Source: Pelagibius marinus
GTDB lineage: Bacteria; Pseudomonadota; Alphaproteobacteria; Kiloniellales; Kiloniellaceae
Direction: 5' to 3'
DNA: 64,000 nucleotides
Assembly (NCBI RefSeq): GCF_014925385.1
Contig: NZ_JACSDK010000018.1
Location: forward strand, 1 to 64,000
Position numbers and translations under genes: made by a program
Notes under the pieces: model-generated
Seen by the model: the letters and a program-made list of their open reading frames with translations, nothing else
Databases searched by the model: none
What the model was told of the DNA's origin: nothing
Shown: in pieces, positions 58,626 to 64,000 of the stretch
How the letters are laid out: each line of letters begins with the position of its first letter
Numbering within the stretch: position 1 is the first letter of the stretch

Positions 58626-59116
58626 GCAGTCCCAAGGACGAAGGCGCGGTGGAACGCACGCCCATGGCCGACGCGGTCGCGGATACGGAAGACTTCGTAA
58701 CCTTTACCATTGCCGACCAGTTGTTCGGAATTCCCGTGCTGAAGGTGCAGGACGTCCTCAGTTCGCACAACATCACGCGGATCCCGCTGGCGCCGCCTGA
58801 GATTGCCGGCTCCCTGAATCTGCGCGGCCGCATCGTCACGGCGATGGACGTGCGCCTGCGCCTTGGCCTGCCGCCGCGCGACCGCAAGGCGTCGATGAGC
58901 ATCGTCGCCGAGCATGAAGGCGAGCTCTATAGCCTGATGGTCGACTCGGTCGGCGAGGTGCTGGCGCTCAAGGGCTCCGCCTGGGAGCGAAACCCGCCGA
59001 CCCTGGACCCAAAGTTCCGCGACTACTCGTTGGGCATCTACCGGCTGGACGACCAGCTTTTGGTGGTGCTCGACGTGAACAGGCTGCTGGACTACGACCG
59101 CGTCCAGGCGGCCTGA
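58622..59116 (+). CDS. cheW: Chemotaxis coupling protein CheW
   Basis: The 164-residue single CheW domain couples receptors to CheA. Typical blocks are FVTFTIADQLFGIPVLKVQDVL, ITRIPLAPPEIAGSLNLRGRI and LYSLMVDSVGEVLAL. A 20-residue acidic leader precedes the domain. ATG overlaps the cheA stop (ATGA), so the two are coupled in translation. Confidence 0.95.
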   Translation: MSSPKDEGAVERTPMADAVADTEDFVTFTIADQLFGIPVLKVQDVLSSHNITRIPLAPPEIAGSLNLRGRIVTAMDVRLRLGLPPRDRKASMSIVAEHEGELYSLMVDSVGEVLALKGSAWERNPPTLDPKFRDYSLGIYRLDDQLLVVLDVNRLLDYDRVQAA

Positions 59117-59198
59117 TAAGAGACTGCGATATGGGGCCGACTGCCAAGAAAAAGAGTGTCGACAAGGCACGGCGGCCGGATGCTAGTGGAGCTGGAAA

Positions 59199-59564
59199 AT
59201 GAAGTCATGTTTGATCGTCGATGACTCCAAAGTGGTGCGCATGGTGGCGCGCAAGATCCTCGAAGGCCTTAGCTTCGCGACCGATGAAGCCGAAGATGGC
59301 CAGAAGGCGATCGAAGCTTGTCAACGCAACATGCCCGACGCGGTGCTGCTCGACTGGAACATGCCCGTGAAGAACGGCCTGGAGTTCCTGGAGGAACTGC
59401 GGGCCATGCAGGACGTTGACCAGCCGGTCGTGGTTTTCTGCACCACCGAGAACGATATGGAGCATATCAAGAAGGCCATGGAGGCCGGGGCCAACGAGTA
59501 CATCATGAAGCCCTTTGATAGCGACATCATTGAATCGAAGTTCGTCCAGGTAGGTCTCATCTGA
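59199..59564 (+). CDS. cheY: Chemotaxis response regulator CheY
   Basis: The 121-residue single receiver domain has the acidic pair DD (residues 8-9), phospho-acceptor D52 (LLDWNMPVKNG), a threonine in FCTTEN and the lysine in IMKPFD. It carries the signal from CheA to the flagellar switch or acts as a phosphate sink. The gene is 82 bp after cheW and its TGA shares a base with the cheB ATG. Confidence 0.94.
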   Translation: MKSCLIVDDSKVVRMVARKILEGLSFATDEAEDGQKAIEACQRNMPDAVLLDWNMPVKNGLEFLEELRAMQDVDQPVVVFCTTENDMEHIKKAMEAGANEYIMKPFDSDIIESKFVQVGLI

Positions 59565-60706
59565 TGCCAGACAGCAAGTCCGCCCCTGGCGGCACTGACG
59601 GAAGTACCGGTGATCCCTACCGCGTAATGGTAGTGGATGATTCGGCGGTCATTCGTGGCTTGCTGACCCGGTCGCTTGAGGAAGACCCCAGCATCAAGGT
59701 GGTCGCTTCCGTCGGCAACGGTGAAATCGCCATCAAGTCCCTGGACCGTCACGATATCGAGGTCATCATCCTGGATATCGAGATGCCGGTCATGGACGGC
59801 CTGACGGCCCTGCCCAAGCTTCTGGAGAAGAAGCCGGGTGTGCAGGTGGTCATGGCCTCGACCCTGACCCGCAAGAACGCGGAAGTCAGCCTGCGCGCCC
59901 TCCAGGCCGGCGCGGCGGACTATCTGCCCAAGCCGAGCTCGACCAGCGAGCTTACTTCCAAGGACGCTTTTCAGCGCGAGCTGACCGAGAAGGTCAAGGC
60001 CCTGGCCGCGGCGGCGCGGCCGGCGGGCCGGGCTGTGGCTGCGCGCCCCGTCGCCAGCAAGAGCTCGACGCCGGCGCCCATCGCGGCCGCGCGCAGGATT
60101 GAGTTGCGCAAGCCGTCGCTGGCGCTGCCGCGGCTCATCGCCATCGGCAGTTCGACCGGCGGCCCGCAGGCCCTTCTGGAGGTGCTGCGCGACATGGCGG
60201 CGGCGGTCAAGGTGCCCATCCTGATCACCCAGCACATGCCGGCGACCTTCACCACTCTGCTGGCCGAGCACATCGGCCGCGCCACGGGCGTGCCCTGCGC
60301 CGAGGCGCAGGACGGGGAGAAGATCAATGCCGGCCAGATCTATCTGGCGCCCGGCAACTTCCACATGGTGGTGGAGCACGAGGGCGGCGATAGCGTCATT
60401 CATTTGAATCAAGACCCACCTGAGAACTTCTGCCGGCCGGCGGTCGATCCGATGCTGCGCAGCCTGGCGAAGATCTATGGCTCCGGCCTGCTGACCATCA
60501 TCCTGACGGGGATGGGGTCCGACGGGCAGAAGGGCGCTGTCGAGGTGGTAGAGGCCGGTGGCACGGTCATTGCGCAGGATGAAGCCACCAGCGTTGTATG
60601 GGGCATGCCGGGAGCCGTCGCCACGAGCGGTCTGTGTTCAGCCGTTCTGCCGATCAAGGAGATCGGCCCCAGCGTCCGCAAGTTGGTCATGAGGTCAGCG
60701 GCATGA
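59564..60706 (+). CDS. cheB: Chemotaxis methylesterase CheB
   Basis: The 380-residue protein has an N-terminal receiver (phospho-acceptor D71 in IILDIEMPVMDG), an alanine-rich linker and a C-terminal methylesterase domain. The esterase part shows the serine in IAIGSSTGGPQALLEVL, the histidine in ITQHMPATFT and the aspartate in GMGSDGQKGA. It removes methyl groups from chemoreceptors for adaptation. It overlaps both neighbours by 1-4 bp in the che operon. Confidence 0.95.
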   Translation: MPDSKSAPGGTDGSTGDPYRVMVVDDSAVIRGLLTRSLEEDPSIKVVASVGNGEIAIKSLDRHDIEVIILDIEMPVMDGLTALPKLLEKKPGVQVVMASTLTRKNAEVSLRALQAGAADYLPKPSSTSELTSKDAFQRELTEKVKALAAAARPAGRAVAARPVASKSSTPAPIAAARRIELRKPSLALPRLIAIGSSTGGPQALLEVLRDMAAAVKVPILITQHMPATFTTLLAEHIGRATGVPCAEAQDGEKINAGQIYLAPGNFHMVVEHEGGDSVIHLNQDPPENFCRPAVDPMLRSLAKIYGSGLLTIILTGMGSDGQKGAVEVVEAGGTVIAQDEATSVVWGMPGAVATSGLCSAVLPIKEIGPSVRKLVMRSAA

Positions 60707-61545
60707 ATGTGAACGATTTCGAATTTATCGCCCAGTTGCTCTACCAGCGCTCGGGCCTGGTGATCACCCAGGAGAAGGCCTATCTCCTGGAGAGCCGCCT
60801 CAACCCGGTCGCGCGCAAGTGGGACCTGGACGGCTTCGACGCCCTGATCGCCGCCCTGCGCAGCAACAAGGACGAGCGCCTGCTGGTCGACGTGACCGAG
60901 GCCATGACCACCAACGAGTCCTTCTTCTTCCGTGACAACCGGCCCTTCGATCAGTTCAAGGACATCGTCCTGCCGCACCTGCTGGAAGCCCGGGCCGCGC
61001 GCAAGCAGATCCGCATCTGGAGCGCCGCCTGCTCCAGCGGCCAGGAGCCCTATACCCTGGCCATGATCCTCAAGGAGGAAGCGGCGAAGCTGGCCGGCTG
61101 GAAGGTGGAGATCGTCGCCACCGACCTCTCCACGGAGATCCTGAACAAGGCCAAGGAAGGTCTCTATTCCCAGTTCGAGGTCCAGCGCGGCCTGCCGATC
61201 ACCCTGCTGATGAAGCATTTCACCCAGGAAGGGGAGAAGTGGCGGATCAGCGAGGAAATCCGCAACATGGTCTCCTACCGGCCCTTCAACCTGCTGGAAG
61301 GTCCCACGTCGCTCGGTACCTTCGACGTGGTGTTCTGCCGCAACGTGCTGATCTACTTCGACCAGGCGACCAAGGGCCAGGTGCTGTCGCGCATCGCCCA
61401 GATCATGCCGGCCGACGGCTACCTCTACCTGGGCGGCGCCGAGACGGTGCTGGGCATCTCGGACTCCTTCGAGGTGGTGCCCGGCCAGCGCGGTATCTAT
61501 CGCCTGACCAACGGCAACGCCAACCTGGACCGCAAAGTCGGCTGA
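60703..61545 (+). CDS. cheR: Chemotaxis methyltransferase CheR
   Basis: The 280-residue enzyme has an N-terminal helical domain and a SAM-dependent domain (IRIWSAACSSGQEPYTLAMI, VEIVATDLSTEIL, FDVVFCRNVLIYFD). It methylates receptor glutamates, opposing CheB. ATG overlaps the cheB stop (ATGA). It is the last gene of cheAWYBR; a strong bidirectional terminator separates it from convergent ctrA. Confidence 0.95.
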   Translation: MNVNDFEFIAQLLYQRSGLVITQEKAYLLESRLNPVARKWDLDGFDALIAALRSNKDERLLVDVTEAMTTNESFFFRDNRPFDQFKDIVLPHLLEARAARKQIRIWSAACSSGQEPYTLAMILKEEAAKLAGWKVEIVATDLSTEILNKAKEGLYSQFEVQRGLPITLLMKHFTQEGEKWRISEEIRNMVSYRPFNLLEGPTSLGTFDVVFCRNVLIYFDQATKGQVLSRIAQIMPADGYLYLGGAETVLGISDSFEVVPGQRGIYRLTNGNANLDRKVG

Positions 61546-61606
61546 GCCCCGCGGGCGCCTGCAGCGGCGCCGGGGGCGATCTTCAGGTTTCGCTTTAAGT
61601 ATGCAG

Positions 61607-61645
61607 AGAAAAGGTCGCTATCCCAATAGGATAGCGGGCTTTTCT
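61607..61645. terminator. Bidirectional terminator between cheR and ctrA
   Basis: CGCTATCC (61616-61623) and GGATAGCG (61629-61636) form an 8-bp stem with a 5-nt loop, extended by AGAAAAG (61607-61613) facing CTTTTCT (61639-61645) across a small internal loop. The T-runs serve both converging genes. Confidence 0.88.
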
Positions 61646-61711
61646 ATGATCTTCTCCCGGCCCCCCGGGGGGGGGCGAAAGCGTGTCTTGCCTGGGGTTC
61701 CCCCTTGGGGG

Positions 61712-62431
61712 TCAGGCGTTGGCGGCGTGCTTGGCCGGCTCGGCGCCGTCGGTGCTGACCGGGTCACGCAGCACATAGCCGCGGCCCCAGACGGTCTCGA
61801 TGTAGTTGTCGCCGCCGGTCGCGTTGGCCAGCTTCTTGCGCAGCTTGCAGACGAAAACGTCGATGATCTTCAGCTCCGGCTCGTCCATCCCGCCGTAGAG
61901 ATGATTGAGGAACATCTCCTTGGTCAGGGTCGTGCCTTTACGCAGCGACAGCAGCTCCAGGATCCCGTACTCCTTGCCGGTCAGGTGGAGGGGCTGGCCT
62001 TCCACTTCGACGGTGCGGGTATCCAGATTGACCGTCAGCTTGCCGGTGGAGATCACCGAGTCAGAATGGCCCTTGGAGCGGCGGACGATGGCCTGAATGC
62101 GCGCAACCAGCTCTCGCTTATCGAACGGCTTGGTCAGGTAGTCGTCGGCGCCGACGCCGAGGCCCTTGATCTTGTCATCGAGGCCGCTGAGGCCCGAGAG
62201 GATCAGGATCGGTGTCTTGACCCGGGCGGCCCGGAGACGCCGCAGCACCTCGTAACCGTCCATATCCGGCAACATCAGATCTAGGATGATGATGTCGTAA
62301 TCGTAGAGTTTTCCGATTTCAAGGCCGTCTTCGCCCATATCGGTCGTGTCGCACACATAGCCCTCCGACCGGAGCATCATCTCGATGCCTTGGGCTGTGG
62401 CGGTATCGTCCTCGACAAGCAGAACTCTCAT
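61712..62431 (-). CDS. ctrA: Cell-cycle/motility response regulator CtrA
   Basis: The 239-residue OmpR-type regulator is almost the canonical Ctr[21 protein letters not shown] start, phospho-acceptor D51 ([20 protein letters not shown]) and the winged helix [20 protein letters not shown] with [13 protein letters not shown]. CtrA binds TTAA-N7-TTAA. In Caulobacter it controls the cell cycle; in Rhodospirillales-type bacteria it mainly controls motility. Here it lies between the che operon and fliI, and its upstream region carries candidate self-binding sites. The ChpT homologue lies in the same window. Confidence 0.96.
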   Translation of the reverse strand: MRVLLVEDDTATAQGIEMMLRSEGYVCDTTDMGEDGLEIGKLYDYDIIILDLMLPDMDGYEVLRRLRAARVKTPILILSGLSGLDDKIKGLGVGADDYLTKPFDKRELVARIQAIVRRSKGHSDSVISTGKLTVNLDTRTVEVEGQPLHLTGKEYGILELLSLRKGTTLTKEMFLNHLYGGMDEPELKIIDVFVCKLRKKLANATGGDNYIETVWGRGYVLRDPVSTDGAEPAKHAANA

Positions 62432-62497
62432 GGTGGTGACCTAATGCCTGTATAGTTCCCCTGGGATTTGATTATTAACCATTTTGCCGAAGCATTG

Positions 62498-62512
62498 TTA
62501 ATAAATTCTTAC
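62498..62512. promoter_or_regulatory. Candidate CtrA box near ctrA
   Basis: TTAA-N7-TTAC (62498-62512) matches the CtrA consensus at seven of eight positions, 67 bp upstream of the ctrA start in the divergent ctrA/fliI region. It is well placed for autoregulation. Confidence 0.55.
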
Positions 62513-62594
62513 CAGCGTTAATTATCGTTGATCGACGGTAGACAAGCGATCTCTCTCCGTTTCGGCGCCACCCCCGATCGTCGATTTTCTTAAT

Positions 62595-62609
62595 TTTACC
62601 CAACCTTAA
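62595..62609. promoter_or_regulatory. Candidate CtrA box near fliI
   Basis: TTTA-N7-TTAA (62595-62609) matches at seven of eight positions and lies 70 bp upstream of the fliI ATG, a normal distance for CtrA-activated flagellar promoters. Confidence 0.5.
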
Positions 62610-62679
62610 GCCCGATACCCGAGACTGCCATGAAAGGTCGTTGTTCTCAGGCCAGGGGGGCCCTCAGGCGAATTACTGG

Positions 62680-64000
62680 ATGGTCGTTTCCACCGTCGTT
62701 AAGGAAATCGGTCAACTGGCGGACTACCGCCTGTATGGCCGGGTCGCCGGGGTGCTCGGCATGCTGGTCGAGGTCGCGGGCCTCGAGCAGGCTCTTTCCA
62801 TAGGTTCACGCTGCGCCATTCACGCCCAGGGAGGCCGCCGGGTGATCTGCGAGGTCATCGGCTTCCGCCAGCGCCGCGCCCTGCTGCTGCCCTTCGGCTC
62901 CCTGGAAGGGGTCGGCCTGGGCTGCAAGGCGGAGGTCCTGGAGAGCGAGCCGCTGGTGCGGCCCTCCAGCGCCTGGCTGGGCCGCGTGGTCAACGCCCTG
63001 GGCGAGCCCATCGACGGCAAGGGGCCGCTGCCCGACGGGCCGGCCGCCTACAGCCTGCGCGCCTCGCCGCCGCCGGCCCACAGCCGCAAACGTCTGGGCG
63101 GCAAAATCGACCTGGGCGTGCGCGCCATCAATACCTTTCTCTCCTGCTGCCGCGGCCAGCGCATGGGCATCTTCGCCGGCTCCGGCGTGGGCAAGTCCGT
63201 GCTGCTGTCCATGCTGGCGCGCTATGCCGAGGCCGACGTCAACGTCATCGGCCTGATCGGCGAGCGCGGCCGCGAGGTGCAGGAATGGCTGGAGGACGAC
63301 CTGGGACCGGAGGGCCTGGCCCGCTCGGTAGTCGTGGTCGCCACTTCCGACGAGCCGCCGCTGATGCGCCGCCAGGCGGCCTATCTGACTATGGCGCTCA
63401 GCGAGTACTTCCGCGACGAGGGCCAGGACGTCCTCTGCCTGATGGATTCCGTCACCCGCTTCGCCATGGCGATGCGCGAGATCGGGCTTTCCGCCGGCGA
63501 GCCGCCGGCCAGCAAGGGCTATCCCCCCTCGGTCTTCGGCGAGCTGCCGCGCCTCCTGGAGCGCGCCGGTCCGGGCATCGAGGACGGCTCCGTGACCGGC
63601 CTCTTCACCGTGCTGGTGGAGGGCGACGACCACAACGAGCCCATCGCCGACGCGGTGCGCGGCATCCTGGACGGCCACATCGTGCTGGAGCGCGCGGTGG
63701 CCGAGCGCAACCGCTATCCGGCCATCAACCTGCTGCGCAGCGTCTCGCGCACCATGCCGGACTGCAACAGCGAGGGCGAGAACGCCCTGGTGGGGCGGGC
63801 GCGTAACCTGCTGTCGACCTTCGAGAACATGGCCGAGCTGATTCGCATCGGCGCCTACAAGCAGGGCAGCGACCCGGCGGTTGATGAGGCGATCCACTAC
63901 AACGACGCCCTGGAAGCCTTTCTCGGCCAGAAGAAGGACGAGATCAGCCACCTGGCGGAGGGCTACAGCCAGCTCGCCGCCTTGCTTGGCATGCCTGACC
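62680..64000 (+). CDS. fliI: Flagellar export ATPase FliI (3' end beyond the window)
   Basis: The open frame from ATG 62680 to the window end has no stop; 440 codons are present and family length is about 440-460. Features are the N-terminal beta barrel, Walker [33 protein letters not shown], the Walker B strand [19 protein letters not shown] and [17 protein letters not shown]. It powers export of flagellar subunits at the base of the type III apparatus. It is divergent from ctrA, which probably regulates it. The ribosome site is weak. Confidence 0.93.
   Translation, partial: MVVSTVVKEIGQLADYRLYGRVAGVLGMLVEVAGLEQALSIGSRCAIHAQGGRRVICEVIGFRQRRALLLPFGSLEGVGLGCKAEVLESEPLVRPSSAWLGRVVNALGEPIDGKGPLPDGPAAYSLRASPPPAHSRKRLGGKIDLGVRAINTFLSCCRGQRMGIFAGSGVGKSVLLSMLARYAEADVNVIGLIGERGREVQEWLEDDLGPEGLARSVVVVATSDEPPLMRRQAAYLTMALSEYFRDEGQDVLCLMDSVTRFAMAMREIGLSAGEPPASKGYPPSVFGELPRLLERAGPGIEDGSVTGLFTVLVEGDDHNEPIADAVRGILDGHIVLERAVAERNRYPAINLLRSVSRTMPDCNSEGENALVGRARNLLSTFENMAELIRIGAYKQGSDPAVDEAIHYNDALEAFLGQKKDEISHLAEGYSQLAALLGMPD

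Noticed and set aside
62630-62680. Upstream ATG at 62630 as the fliI start
   Set aside because: It is not in frame with the conserved FliI sequence; ATG 62680 is.
1-64000. Prophage, integrase, toxin-antitoxin, CRISPR or defence island
   Set aside because: No integrase, phage structural gene, repeat-spacer array or restriction gene is present; base composition is even and genes are metabolic, regulatory or motility-related.

Overview
The window is 64 kb of GC-rich chromosome from an alphaproteobacterium, probably a methylotrophy-capable member of the Rhodospirillales or a neighbouring order. The evidence is a CtrA master regulator, a ChpT-type histidine phosphotransferase, TTAA-type CtrA half-sites, a lanthanide-type methanol dehydrogenase (XoxF), glutathione-linked formaldehyde oxidation and a DUF3305/DUF3306 formate dehydrogenase locus. 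I see no rRNA, tRNA, CRISPR array, prophage or insertion sequence. The only mobile-element relative is a REP-associated tyrosine transposase (RAYT) homologue whose catalytic residues look lost.

Region 1 (1-12.7 kb) handles C1 oxidation. Convergent with the end of adhC and the S-formylglutathione hydrolase gene lies a long minus-strand block: xoxF, xoxG (cytochrome c), xoxJ fused to a Cys-x3-Cys-Trp rhodanese-like domain, a 65-aa protein, a quinoprotein-relay metallohydrolase, a SoxYZ-like carrier, a small periplasmic protein and an ABC-2 exporter pair. Upstream of xoxF on the same strand is an SsuABC/TauABC-like importer. Region 2 (12.2-23.6 kb) is a catabolic module: HbpS/GlcG-like protein, CoA-transferase, enoyl-CoA hydratase, TRAP transporter and class V aminotransferase, divergent from a giant FAD/Fe-S oxidase, a GntR/FCD regulator and a PhyH-type dioxygenase. 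Its substrate cannot be read from the sequence.

Region 3 (23.6-37 kb) is mixed: a GNAT protein, a PAS protein, a GFA-type protein, cytochrome c, META and ChaN proteins, an Lrp regulator, a ureohydrolase, a DsrE-like protein, a metallo-beta-lactamase-fold protein with a degenerate metal site, small secreted proteins, the RAYT relative and a DUF2786-like protein with a probable ATT start. Region 4 (37.1-47.3 kb) is the membrane-bound formate dehydrogenase locus with its maturation factors, followed by a WD40-cytochrome c fusion and a 40-aa microprotein. Regions 1 and 4 together cover methanol to formaldehyde to S-formylglutathione to formate to CO2.

Region 5 (47.3-55.3 kb) holds an ankyrin protein, a DUF3553 protein, ChpT, a chemoreceptor with a secreted PDC-sensor partner, and a ferric-iron ABC transporter in which binding protein and permease are convergent; the first lies behind a Fur-like box. 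Region 6 (55.7-64 kb) is cheAWYBR, ctrA and the start of fliI. Candidate CtrA boxes lie upstream of cheA and in the ctrA/fliI divergent region, so cell-cycle and motility control appear linked here.

All functional calls are from reading the translated sequence; no database search was run. Starts were chosen by ribosome-binding site, overlap with the previous gene and family length, and several are non-ATG.
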